Below, one piece after another: positions 7,781 to 16,252 of a stretch of DNA of 64,000 nt. The first letter of the stretch is position 1. Each line of letters opens with the position of its first letter. The translations under genes were made by a program, and so were the position numbers. This DNA is from Elizabethkingia miricola (lineage in GTDB: Bacteria > Bacteroidota > Bacteroidia > Flavobacteriales > Weeksellaceae). The notes beneath the pieces were generated by a model. That model searched no databases. It was not told the origin of the DNA and was given only the letters and a program-made list of their open reading frames with translations. The stretch spans positions 372,001 to 436,000 of the forward strand of contig NZ_LSGQ01000030.1 of assembly GCF_001675285.1 (NCBI RefSeq), written 5' to 3'.

Positions 7781-8328
7781 TACCAGTTGGCTACAATATC
7801 ATTAAAAATTTTATTGATAATTCTGTCTGTTGCTACCTTCACATAGGTCCCTTCTATTTCCTGCATTGATGCTGTATTACTAAACACCGCTTCATCAGAA
7901 TATGTTCTGTCAAAACTTTCGGTCGGATATTTAGCATTCTCATAATGCACTTTTACAGTAATCGTAAGTTTATTCTGTGCAGCCATCAGAATATTCCCCG
8001 TCGCCTGCGATGTAGAAGGTGTTGATATAGATGTTGGTGTTGACGGCTGATAATCTACAATCTCACCTTCAATCAGAATATCCGGCATTTCTGTAGTACC
8101 CTTCAGGTTTGTTCTCTGTAAAAACCTGTTTTGCAGATCTGTTGAGAATTGCTGGCTAAGATTCGGGTTAAAAGAAGTATTATTGGGAAAGTTCTTTATT
8201 AAAATTGTCTTTACATCCGGCTTTAAGGACGATCCCGTAAAGGAATAACAGGAAACCAAAAGCTGTGATATTAAAATCAAACTTCCTAAATGCAATATTT
8301 TAAATCTATTTTTAAAGGCTGCCTTCAT
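7780..8328 (-). CDS. lptE: LptE-like LPS-assembly lipoprotein
   Basis: Outer-membrane lipoprotein expected to plug and assist LptD in placing lipopolysaccharide in the outer leaflet. The ATG at 8328 is preferred over one at 8349, because it gives a clean 26-residue lipoprotein signal ending in the lipobox LLVSC. The mature part has the Bacteroidota LptE pattern: SLKPDVKTILIKNFPNN, then a helix with QQFSTDLQNRF and the strand ILIEGEIVDYQPS. The length (about 182 aa) is normal. Its start overlaps the upstream membrane-protein gene by 17 bp and its stop shares a base with the downstream gene, so it is one of four tightly packed genes. Confidence 0.85.
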   Translation of the reverse strand: MKAAFKNRFKILHLGSLILISQLLVSCYSFTGSSLKPDVKTILIKNFPNNTSFNPNLSQQFSTDLQNRFLQRTNLKGTTEMPDILIEGEIVDYQPSTPTSISTPSTSQATGNILMAAQNKLTITVKVHYENAKYPTESFDRTYSDEAVFSNTASMQEIEGTYVKVATDRIINKIFNDIVANW

Positions 8329-9025
8329 AATCAATTTTTGGTTCTTCAAATCTAATCATAATATTTTTTGTTGCTGCATAACGCATACACATTGCTAAGG
8401 GTAAAGTTAAAAGAATCCCTACACCACAAAGCAAAATTCCGACAGAAGTTATCATACTTATCATGATACTAAACAAGATGGAAGATAGTGCATTCTTCTT
8501 AAATAACTTCCAGGAAATCTTGAAAGCATTTGAAAAATCTTTTACACCGAAAAGAGCAACCACTGCAACATAATAGTACATTACAGAGCTTGCAACCATC
8601 ATAATAGCAAAAATGATAAGCACCGCAATAATCATAATCAAAACAAAAACCGGAGCTTGTCCCTGATTTCTTTCAGTAAGCACTGCAGAAACAAGAATTA
8701 CAACCTCTACAGGTATCAGCAAGGCCAAAACACCGAAGATCATAATCCCGGCAAAGATAAGATAAGGAACCACATCATCGAAATTAAAAATATCTCCAGA
8801 ATCTGTCTTTTCTCCGTTTTCTATTTTACGGCAGGCCTTATAGAAATTCCCCAGCCCCAAAAGGCTGCATAACGGAATCATTCCCATAATAATCGTTAAA
8901 AGATAGTTGATCAGAATAGTGCCTGTGTCTTTTTTGAAAAGCGCCAATCCATCCGAAAAAGCGTTTCCGATGTTTAGCTGATAGTCAGGATTAATAATGT
9001 ATTTCGGTTGTGATAAATTCTCCAC
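8312..9025 (-). CDS. Polytopic membrane protein of unknown function
   Basis: A 237 aa integral membrane protein. An N-terminal soluble stretch of about 30 residues (NPDYQLNIGNAFSDGLALFKK) is followed by four long hydrophobic regions, probably five or six helices. The pattern INYLLTIIMG, a pair of loops, then CGVGILLTLPLAMCMRYAA resembles glycerophosphodiester-phosphodiesterase-type or DUF4013-like membrane proteins. I cannot assign a function. It starts at the base after the sigma-54 activator stop codon and overlaps lptE, so the three genes are certainly one transcriptional unit. A role in envelope biogenesis is inferred only from this position. Confidence 0.7.
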   Translation of the reverse strand: MENLSQPKYIINPDYQLNIGNAFSDGLALFKKDTGTILINYLLTIIMGMIPLCSLLGLGNFYKACRKIENGEKTDSGDIFNFDDVVPYLIFAGIMIFGVLALLIPVEVVILVSAVLTERNQGQAPVFVLIMIIAVLIIFAIMMVASSVMYYYVAVVALFGVKDFSNAFKISWKLFKKNALSSILFSIMISMITSVGILLCGVGILLTLPLAMCMRYAATKNIMIRFEEPKIDYEGSL

Positions 9026-10312
9026 TTAATCTTCCAGGTTATATTGTTTTATTTTACGGTAAAGCGTACGTTGTGAAATTCCAAGTTCATCAGCAGCTTT
9101 GTTACGTCTTCCTTTATGTTTTTCTAATGCTTTAATAATCAGATCCTTTTCATTATTCTGTAATGATAAAGATTCAGGTCTTGCTTCTTCCAATTCAATA
9201 TCTTCTATGTCTTCATAGTTATCATCGGCATTATTCGATATTATTGTGGGAGTCTGCGGTGTATTGTTGTTATTCTCGAAATATAATAAAGAATTCGGAA
9301 CAACTGCCTGTTGAGGCTCAGGTGTATAAATCCTGTTGATCAGCGTTTTTTCCTGATTACTAAGATCCGATGCCCCTCTGTTCTTAATAAGCTCTGAGGT
9401 CAGTGTCTTCAGATCATTAATATCACTTCTCATATCGAAAAGGATCTTGTACATAATCTCTCTTTCGTTATTGAAGTCACTATTGCTGTTGTTCTGATTC
9501 GGCTGGCTAATAACCATTGGTGCGTTGGACACCATTGGAATATAATGACTCAGTGCTTCTGATGTTATCTCTCGTTTCTGCTCTACAACAGTTAGCTGCT
9601 CGACAAGATTCCTAAGCTGTCTGATATTCCCTGGAAATGAGTAATTTTCTATATAATGAACTCCATCTTCAGTTAAATAAACCTCCGGCATTCTGTATTT
9701 TTCTGCAAAATCTATTGCAAACTTTCGGAACAAAAGGTGAATATCTCCTTTACGTTCTCTCAGAGGCGGCATATCGATTTGCACGGTATTCAGACGGTAG
9801 TACAAATCCTCACGGAAACGCCCGTCCTGAATAGCCTTCATCATGTTTACATTGGTAGCAGCAACGATTCTTACATTGGTCTTCTGTACCACAGAAGATC
9901 CCACTTTCATAAATTCGCCACTTTCCAAAACACGAAGCAATCGAACCTGCGTCTGTAATGGCAGTTCTCCAACCTCATCCAGGAAAATGGTTCCACCATC
10001 GGCTACTTCGAAATAACCTTTTCTGGTTGTTGTAGCGCCTGTAAAAGCACCTTTTTCGTGGCCAAATAGTTCGGAATCAATAGTTCCTTCCGGAATTGCA
10101 CCACAGTTAACCACAATATATGGCATGTGTTTACGATGCGAAAGGCTATGTATAATTTTAGGAATAAATTCTTTACCCACACCACTTTCACCAATTACTA
10201 AAACTGATATATCGGTAGGTGCTACCTGCATGGATTTCTCAAGAGCTCTGTTTAGAGCCGGATAATTTCCGATGATTCCAAAGCGGGCTTTTATATTCTG
10301 AAGTTCTGACAT
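9026..10312 (-). CDS. Sigma-54-dependent activator without a sensor domain
   Basis: AAA+ bacterial enhancer-binding protein of 428 aa. The ATPase domain begins almost at the N-terminus: Walker A GESGVGKE (41-48), the sigma-54 contact loop GAFTGA (88-93), Walker B GGTIFLDE (106-113), then the RLNTV and NIRQLRNLVE segments. After a linker rich in Asn and Pro (about 265-385) comes a Fis-type HTH at the C-terminus (NKAADELGISQRTLYRKI). There is no receiver, PAS or GAF domain ahead of the ATPase, so control must come from another protein, from expression level or from the linker. It is embedded between miaB and lptE, a gene order I recall from other flavobacteria. Confidence 0.93.
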   Translation of the reverse strand: MSELQNIKARFGIIGNYPALNRALEKSMQVAPTDISVLVIGESGVGKEFIPKIIHSLSHRKHMPYIVVNCGAIPEGTIDSELFGHEKGAFTGATTTRKGYFEVADGGTIFLDEVGELPLQTQVRLLRVLESGEFMKVGSSVVQKTNVRIVAATNVNMMKAIQDGRFREDLYYRLNTVQIDMPPLRERKGDIHLLFRKFAIDFAEKYRMPEVYLTEDGVHYIENYSFPGNIRQLRNLVEQLTVVEQKREITSEALSHYIPMVSNAPMVISQPNQNNSNSDFNNEREIMYKILFDMRSDINDLKTLTSELIKNRGASDLSNQEKTLINRIYTPEPQQAVVPNSLLYFENNNNTPQTPTIISNNADDNYEDIEDIELEEARPESLSLQNNEKDLIIKALEKHKGRRNKAADELGISQRTLYRKIKQYNLED

Positions 10313-10380
10313 TTTAATTTAAGATTAAAGATTTTTGGTTTTTTACAAACCATGTTTTAGCTAAATAGAGTGTTCAATTT

Positions 10381-10743
10381 TTAAATTTTATACACTGAAT
10401 CCAGGTAATCTTTATTTCTGATCTTCGAAAGCTTACTTTCTATTTTAAAAGGTGAACTCAAAAAAACGGTTCTGTTATTTTTATCAAAAACAAGGGCTTT
10501 AACAGCATGTTCATCTCTGAAGCAAAAATCTTGTTTTTGTTGATTTTCTTTTAATTTGAAAAAGGTGAGTGAAACGAATCTGCTTAGCTTTTCGATATGA
10601 GCTGACGGCTGATCTGTCTTAAAACATTCACCCTGCTGCTTTTTACAATACTTTCCGAACGAAGCAGGTACACAAGAAGAACTTTCTGACTGGTAGCTAC
10701 CAATCAAAGACATTAAAATAATAATGTATGAAAGACTTCTCAT
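10381..10743 (-). CDS. Small exported protein of unknown function
   Basis: A 120 aa protein with a hydrophobic N-terminus (about residues 4-17) that looks like a signal peptide. It is followed by a short Cys-containing region (four cysteines within about 40 residues: SSSC, KYC, GEC, later FC) and a basic C-terminal half. No family is recognised. It begins 7 bp after the miaB stop and ends 68 bp before the sigma-54 activator, so it is probably co-transcribed with both. The paired cysteines would suit disulfides in the periplasm. The gene is supported by operon position and a plausible signal peptide only. Confidence 0.6.
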   Translation of the reverse strand: MRSLSYIIILMSLIGSYQSESSSCVPASFGKYCKKQQGECFKTDQPSAHIEKLSRFVSLTFFKLKENQQKQDFCFRDEHAVKALVFDKNNRTVFLSSPFKIESKLSKIRNKDYLDSVYKI

Positions 10744-10750
10744 TTAATTT

Positions 10751-12232
10751 TTACTCGGCTGTTCTACCCAAAAGTGTACCCTGAGTGTTATCATGTACAA
10801 AAACGGACACCATGTCACCTATCTTCTGCCCTTCCAGCTTATCGAATACACAAACTGCGTTTTGGGAATTTCTTCCTTTCCACTGATTTTCATTCTTTCT
10901 GGAAGTTCCTTCAATCAGAATATCATGCTTTCTGCCAACGTAAGATTTCATACGGTTTTTGGACAATTCTCCCTGTAATGCAATAACCTCAGCCAGACGC
11001 TTTTGCTTTACATCCGCAGGAATATCGTCTTCCATCTTCTTATGTGCCGGTGTACCAGGCCTTTCGGAGTAAGCAAACATATAACCATAGTCATACTCTA
11101 CCTCTCTCATTAAGGAAAGTGTATCCTGGTGATCTTCTTCTGTCTCTCCGCAGAAACCAATAATCATATCCTGTGAAAAAGAGATATCCGGTACAATTTT
11201 CTTTGCTTCCTTTATCAAGGACAAATATTCTGCACGTGTATGCTGGCGGTTCATCGCTTTCAGCATATTATCGCTTCCACTTTGTACAGGAAGGTGAACA
11301 TACTTACAGATATTATCATATTTTGCCATGGTATGGAATACATCCAGGCTCATATCCTGAGGGTTGGATGTAGAGAATCTGATACGCATATCCGGAACAG
11401 CTGTAGCAACCATTGCTAATAAATTTGAAAAGTCTACTGCTGTAGCCTTCTGCATTTCTGAAGCTTTTGCAAAGTCCTTTTTAGGACCACCTCCGTACCA
11501 AAGGTAACTGTCTACATTCTGCCCCAACAGGGTTACTTCTTTATAGCCATTGTTAAATAACTCCACGCATTCATTTAAAATAGAATGGGGATCACGGCTC
11601 CTTTCACGCCCTCTGGTAAATGGTACTACACAGAATGTGCACATATTATCACAACCTCTTGTAATTGTTACAAAAGCTGTAACACCATTGCCGCCTAAAC
11701 GTACAGGGTTAATATCAGCGTATGTTTCTTCTTTGGAAAGGATTACATTAATAGCATCCCTTCCGCCTTCTGTTTCTTTTAAAAGATTGGGTAAGTCTCT
11801 GTATGCATCTGGTCCAACCACAAGGTCTACCAAATGTTCTTCTTCCAAAAACTTAGTTTTCAGACGCTCGGCCATACAGCCCAGCACTCCAACTGTTAAA
11901 TTCGGATTGGATTCTTTCTGCTTTTTGAACTGAGACAGACGCATACGTACAGTCTGCTCTGCTTTTTCACGAATAGAACAGGTATTTAGTAATATAAGAT
12001 CTGCTTCTTCTACTTTCAGTGTTGTATTATATCCTTGCTCATTAAGGATCGAAGCTACAATCTCGGAATCAGAAAAATTCATCTGGCATCCATAGCTTTC
12101 CAGAAACAACTTCTTACCGTTTTCCGGTCTTTCAGCAATTGCAAAGGCTTCCCCTTGCTTGGTTTCGTCTATATATTTTTCCTGCACGGTTCTTATAATT
12201 TGAGAATCTGAAACATGAATTCTGTTGTCCAT
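10751..12232 (-). CDS. miaB: tRNA-2-methylthio-N6-dimethylallyladenosine synthase
   Basis: Radical-SAM methylthiotransferase that adds the 2-methylthio group to i6A37 in tRNAs reading UNN codons. The N-terminal UPF0004 domain supplies three cluster cysteines (C49 in SYGCQMN, C85 in NTCSIR, C119 in LGCMAE). The radical-SAM motif is at C194, C198 and C201 (RGCDNMCTFC), and a C-terminal TRAM domain ends near residue 490. At 493 aa it is a little longer than E. coli MiaB because of a roughly 40-residue N-terminal extension, which I recall as common in this phylum. It is the first gene of the run that continues to lptE. Confidence 0.95.
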   Translation of the reverse strand: MDNRIHVSDSQIIRTVQEKYIDETKQGEAFAIAERPENGKKLFLESYGCQMNFSDSEIVASILNEQGYNTTLKVEEADLILLNTCSIREKAEQTVRMRLSQFKKQKESNPNLTVGVLGCMAERLKTKFLEEEHLVDLVVGPDAYRDLPNLLKETEGGRDAINVILSKEETYADINPVRLGGNGVTAFVTITRGCDNMCTFCVVPFTRGRERSRDPHSILNECVELFNNGYKEVTLLGQNVDSYLWYGGGPKKDFAKASEMQKATAVDFSNLLAMVATAVPDMRIRFSTSNPQDMSLDVFHTMAKYDNICKYVHLPVQSGSDNMLKAMNRQHTRAEYLSLIKEAKKIVPDISFSQDMIIGFCGETEEDHQDTLSLMREVEYDYGYMFAYSERPGTPAHKKMEDDIPADVKQKRLAEVIALQGELSKNRMKSYVGRKHDILIEGTSRKNENQWKGRNSQNAVCVFDKLEGQKIGDMVSVFVHDNTQGTLLGRTAE

Positions 12233-12325
12233 TGCAGTATCATACAGCCTGGAAAAATCTCAACTCCTGTTTCGGATTAAGTTCAGTTTGCAAAGTTACG
12301 CTTTTTCTGCCAAAATGACAGAGCA

Positions 12326-13054
12326 TTAATCTTTAAGAAAATTTATTTTTAAAGTATATCTGGATCTAATTGGAATCCCTTTGTATTTTGCTGGTGTCCA
12401 GCCTTTTCTCATCTTTTTCGTTACAGAATTAAGATCTTTAAGGAATATTCCTGTATTCTCTACCTTTGGATCTATATCGAATTCCGACATTTCACCTTTT
12501 TCATTAACAACAAATGAAAGTCTGAAAATACCTATAGGACGATACATATCGCCAAGATATTCATCCATCAGAAATACAAGTCTTTTTCTAAAAGCATCTT
12601 CACCACCCTCATACTCTGCTTTTAATGTATGAGCGGATGTCATATAACCTTCATTGTAATCACCTAGCAACTCGTTTGGAAAAAATGGGAATTCATACGT
12701 AGAATTATAAGTAATAATTCCTTTTTTAGCCGGAACCCAACCAGATATACCACTTAATGCTTTTATAGCTGCGTTAAAAGCGCATGGATTTTTTTCAATA
12801 TATCCTTTATTTCCTTCATCTTTTATAAATGCTGGTTTTCCATTAACATCAATACGAAGCTTTATATACAGATATTCATTGGTCTGGCATTTCTGCAGTT
12901 GTTTTTGCAGCATAACTTCCCTTAAATCTTTATACAGCTTCATTTCGCCTCCCGGATAAGCCTCCTGCCCATCCTGATAGTAAGAATTTACAATCTGAGC
13001 GAAACATATCGCGCAACAAAAAAACGACAATAAAAGTGTGTAAATTTTCCTCAA
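12326..13054 (-). CDS. Secreted protein with two TonB-C-like domains
   Basis: A 242 aa exported protein with a signal peptide of about 19 residues ending CFAQ. The mature part looks like a duplication of the TonB C-terminal fold. The first copy (about 60-125) has KLRIDVNGKPAF and GWVPAKKG; the second (about 175-242) has LSFVVNEKGEMSEFDI and GWTPAKYKGIPI followed by a final strand. TonB's own N-terminal membrane anchor and proline-rich spacer are absent, so this is not an energy transducer. The partner is unknown. It lies next to, and on the same strand as, a GLPGLI-family gene (51 bp gap). Confidence 0.7.
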   Translation of the reverse strand: MRKIYTLLLSFFCCAICFAQIVNSYYQDGQEAYPGGEMKLYKDLREVMLQKQLQKCQTNEYLYIKLRIDVNGKPAFIKDEGNKGYIEKNPCAFNAAIKALSGISGWVPAKKGIITYNSTYEFPFFPNELLGDYNEGYMTSAHTLKAEYEGGEDAFRKRLVFLMDEYLGDMYRPIGIFRLSFVVNEKGEMSEFDIDPKVENTGIFLKDLNSVTKKMRKGWTPAKYKGIPIRSRYTLKINFLKD

Positions 13055-13104
13055 TGTTGAATAATAAATATTTATTTATAATGCTTGTTTCTTATCTCAT
13101 TTCT

Positions 13105-13929
13105 CTAATCCAACAGATTATTGAATTCTTTCATTTTTTTGCGTCTTTCTGCTACAGCTTGATCTATAAAATCTTTGCTAAATCCACCGGCAATCTGAAA
13201 CTGATTTCCGCTTTCGTCAACCATAGTTCCTTGTCTAAGTTTTACCCCCGGATCTTTAATATAGTTAGACAAAGCTTTTTCATACTTGCTTTTGTCTACC
13301 ACAATAGACTTTTCGTAGGCTGATGGCAAGTATACTTTTTCAGCATTTTTATAAATAGCTTCAAGTGCAAAATGGAAATCGTTCTTTTCATCAGAAACCT
13401 CAACAATTAGCCCTGGAAGTCCGGAAAACTTATAAGGACCTTCAGGAAATAAAAGATCTGTAGTAAACCATGCTGTCCATTTTCGCCCTGAATATTCTGT
13501 TTCTGCTTTCTGACAATTCCAGTTTTTAATCTTTTTAGACTCTTTTAGTATTTTCCATGTCATTTTGCTTTCATCAGAAAATTTATATGAATCTCCATCT
13601 ATGGTTTTAAATGAGTATTTCTTAGCATTCTCTTTTATGTACACCAAAGGATATTTTGCTTTTGGCAATGAATTAGGATTGATATCAACACCTCCATTCC
13701 TATCTGCTTTTTCAAATAAAGCTTTCATAATGGAATCATTTTTATAATAACTATGATTATAAAAACGTGTCTTTTCCAGCTTCGGGAAAAGGTCCAGTGC
13801 ATAATAGTCTATTGCAGCCGAATCTTTATCCTTATTAGGCTTAAATTTCAATTCATAAACAGCTCTGTAATTTTGAGCGGAAAGGGCAAATGCCATACTT
13901 ATAAAAAGTAAAACATATATTTTCTTCAT
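13105..13929 (-). CDS. GLPGLI family exported protein
   Basis: A 274 aa secreted or periplasmic protein of the Bacteroidota-specific GLPGLI family (function unknown). The signal peptide spans about residues 1-18 (ends ALSAQ). The family signature is clear: WNCQKAETEYSGRKWTAWF, then GPYKFSGLPGLIVEVSD in the middle. The N-terminal half carries the usual YELKF and Lys-rich segments. It is the solitary copy; three further family members are in tandem at 61073-63778. It shares its 112 bp upstream gap with the divergent S46 peptidase. The C-terminus ends in a Lys/Arg-rich helix (QAVAERRKKMKEFNN) rather than the NPIEL tail of the other three. Confidence 0.9.
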   Translation of the reverse strand: MKKIYVLLFISMAFALSAQNYRAVYELKFKPNKDKDSAAIDYYALDLFPKLEKTRFYNHSYYKNDSIMKALFEKADRNGGVDINPNSLPKAKYPLVYIKENAKKYSFKTIDGDSYKFSDESKMTWKILKESKKIKNWNCQKAETEYSGRKWTAWFTTDLLFPEGPYKFSGLPGLIVEVSDEKNDFHFALEAIYKNAEKVYLPSAYEKSIVVDKSKYEKALSNYIKDPGVKLRQGTMVDESGNQFQIAGGFSKDFIDQAVAERRKKMKEFNNLLD

Positions 13930-13991
13930 ATTAACTTGGATTTAGAGTTTAGACAAAAGTAAATATTATCTGATTTTATCAGTGAAAATTT

Positions 13992-14020
13992 TTTGCTCCT
14001 CCTCATTATCCGTATTTTAG
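13992..14020 (+). promoter_or_regulatory. Promoter of the S46 peptidase gene
   Basis: TTTG (13992-13995) is followed after 17 bp by TATTTTAG (14013-14020). The second box differs from TAnnTTTG at one position. The spacing suits the Bacteroidota primary sigma factor, and the ATG is 22 bp downstream. Confidence 0.5.
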
Positions 14021-14041
14021 CGGGGTTAAAAATAAACCATA

Positions 14042-16174
14042 ATGAAAAGATTATTCCTTTTACTCACTTTTATGGTGAGTTTCGTACAAATGAGAGCCGA
14101 CGAGGGGATGTGGCTAATGATGCTCATTAAGCGACTGAATGGTGTAGATATGCAAAAAGAAGGACTACACCTTACACCGGAAGAAATTTATTCCGTAAAC
14201 AACTCCAGCATGAAAGATGCTATTCTCCAATTTGGAGGAGGATGTACTGCAGAGATTGTATCTCCGCAAGGTCTTATTTTCACTAATCACCACTGTGGAT
14301 ACGGCGCTATTGCTGCTGCATCTACTCCAGAAAAAGATTACCTTACCAATGGTTTCTGGGCAAAAAATAATGGTGAAGAAATTAATTCTAAAGGCTTATC
14401 AGTAAGATTCTTTGTAAGAATGGATGATGCTACAAAACGTATCACGTCTAAACTGAACAATGATATGAGTGCTGATCAGAGAAAAGCGATTATTGATGCT
14501 GAGATCAAAGCTATCCAGTCTGAAAACTCTGAGAACGGAAAATACACTGTTGTGGTGAAGGATTTCTTCAAAGGAAATGAGTTTTACTACTTTGTATTCC
14601 AGGATTTCAAAGACGTTCGTCTGGTAGGTACTCCGCCTTCATCTATTGGTAAATATGGTGGTGATACAGATAACTGGGAATGGCCAAGACACACAGGAGA
14701 CTTCTCTGTTTTCCGTGTTTATGCTGATAAAAATGGCAACCCTGCTGAATATTCAGCTAACAATATTCCTTTAAAGCCTAAGCATCATTTACCAATATCA
14801 CTAAAAGGAAATAAGCCTGGTGATTTTGCAATGATTGTAGGATATCCGGGAACAACAAACAGATACCTTACTTCTTTCGGGATCGAACAGATGGTAAGCA
14901 AAGATTACCCGGCATGGGTTGAAGCTTCTAAAACAGCTATGGATGTTATGAAGAAGCATATGGATAAAGACGATGCTACAAGATTAGCTTACGCTTCTAA
15001 CTATGCAAGTGTTGCCAACTACTGGAAAAACAGAGCCGGAACAATTGAAGCCGTTTATAAAAACGGAACAATTGGTGACAAAAAAGAAGTTGAGAAAAAA
15101 TACCAACAGTGGGCTGATAAAGCTGAAAACAAAGCTGTTTATGGAAATGTATTAGCAAATACTGATGCATACTACAAGCAGATTTCTAACAGAAATATCG
15201 AGAAAAATTATGGTGCACAGTTCCAGAGAAATGCTAAATACATCAGAAATTCTTTCCAGATTGGTGATGCTTTAACAAGCTACATGAAGCAGGATGCTTC
15301 TGCTCAGGCTGCTATGAAACCTAAATTAGAAGCAGCTGTTAAGCAGGCTTATGAAGGGTTCAATACTCAACTTGAAGCAGAAATGCTATCTCAGATGGCT
15401 TCTTTATATCAGTCAAAAGTAGCAGCAGATGTTGCTTCTGCAACTGTAAAATCTGCAAATGCATCAGAACTTGCGAATATTGCGCAGTCTTCAATTTTTG
15501 CAAACGCAGCTTCAGTAACTAACTTCCTGAACAATCCAAGCGCCGAAAAATTAGCGAATGATAAACTTTACAAGTTTGCAGCAGGATACATCGGAGACAA
15601 CAAAGTATTAGCTGAAAAGTATGCTAAAACGGATGAAGGCTTCCAGAAAGACAGCCGTTTATTCATGGACGGACTAATGAAAGCTATGCCTGAGAAAAAA
15701 TTCTATCCGGATGCTAACTCTACTATCAGATTAACTTACGGTAAGATTGAAACGCTTCCTAAAAGAGCTGACAGAGACTACACAGGTATCAAGCAGAATT
15801 ACTATACCACAATGGAGGGTATGATTAAGAAGTACAAGAAAGGTGACGAAGAATTCGATCTTCCACAGGGACTTCTTGATCTATACAAAAAGAAAGATTA
15901 TGGTATGTACAAAGACAAAGACGGGCAACTTCATGTAAACTTCCTTTCTAATAATGATATTACAGGAGGTAACTCAGGTTCTCCAATTATCGATGGCTAC
16001 GGAAGACTTATAGGTCTTGCATTTGACGGAAACAGTGAAGCTTTAAGTGGTGACATTGTTTTTGAACCTAAATTACAAAGAACAATTAACGTAGACGTTA
16101 GATATGTACTTTGGGTAATTGACAAGTTTGCAGGTGCTAAAAACTTAATTAGCGAATTGACTTTAGTAAAGTAA
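14042..16174 (+). CDS. dpp7: S46 family dipeptidyl-peptidase, DPP7 type
   Basis: Periplasmic serine exopeptidase that removes dipeptides from peptide N-termini, feeding peptide use in an asaccharolytic-leaning lifestyle. The signal peptide spans about residues 1-19. The chymotrypsin-like triad is visible as H84 (TNHHCGYG), D220 (HTGDFS) and S645 (GGNSGSP). The S46-specific helical domain lies between the second and third residues. At the residue that separates DPP7 from DPP11, 18 positions after the Ser, it has Gly (AFDGN) instead of Arg. This predicts preference for hydrophobic P1 residues rather than Asp/Glu. The 710 aa are the normal length. It ends at a hairpin terminator. Confidence 0.93.
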   Translation: MKRLFLLLTFMVSFVQMRADEGMWLMMLIKRLNGVDMQKEGLHLTPEEIYSVNNSSMKDAILQFGGGCTAEIVSPQGLIFTNHHCGYGAIAAASTPEKDYLTNGFWAKNNGEEINSKGLSVRFFVRMDDATKRITSKLNNDMSADQRKAIIDAEIKAIQSENSENGKYTVVVKDFFKGNEFYYFVFQDFKDVRLVGTPPSSIGKYGGDTDNWEWPRHTGDFSVFRVYADKNGNPAEYSANNIPLKPKHHLPISLKGNKPGDFAMIVGYPGTTNRYLTSFGIEQMVSKDYPAWVEASKTAMDVMKKHMDKDDATRLAYASNYASVANYWKNRAGTIEAVYKNGTIGDKKEVEKKYQQWADKAENKAVYGNVLANTDAYYKQISNRNIEKNYGAQFQRNAKYIRNSFQIGDALTSYMKQDASAQAAMKPKLEAAVKQAYEGFNTQLEAEMLSQMASLYQSKVAADVASATVKSANASELANIAQSSIFANAASVTNFLNNPSAEKLANDKLYKFAAGYIGDNKVLAEKYAKTDEGFQKDSRLFMDGLMKAMPEKKFYPDANSTIRLTYGKIETLPKRADRDYTGIKQNYYTTMEGMIKKYKKGDEEFDLPQGLLDLYKKKDYGMYKDKDGQLHVNFLSNNDITGGNSGSPIIDGYGRLIGLAFDGNSEALSGDIVFEPKLQRTINVDVRYVLWVIDKFAGAKNLISELTLVK

Positions 16175-16194
16175 TTCTTTTGCAAATAAAATAT

Positions 16195-16222
16195 AAACCT
16201 CACAATATTGTGAGGTTTTTTT
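16195..16222 (+). terminator. Terminator after the S46 peptidase gene
   Basis: AAACCTCAC pairs with GTGAGGTTT around an AATATT loop and is followed by a run of seven T (16216-16222). It is a standard intrinsic terminator. Confidence 0.88.
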
Positions 16223-16252
16223 GTGTAAATTCGTTACACCTGATTGAAAAAG

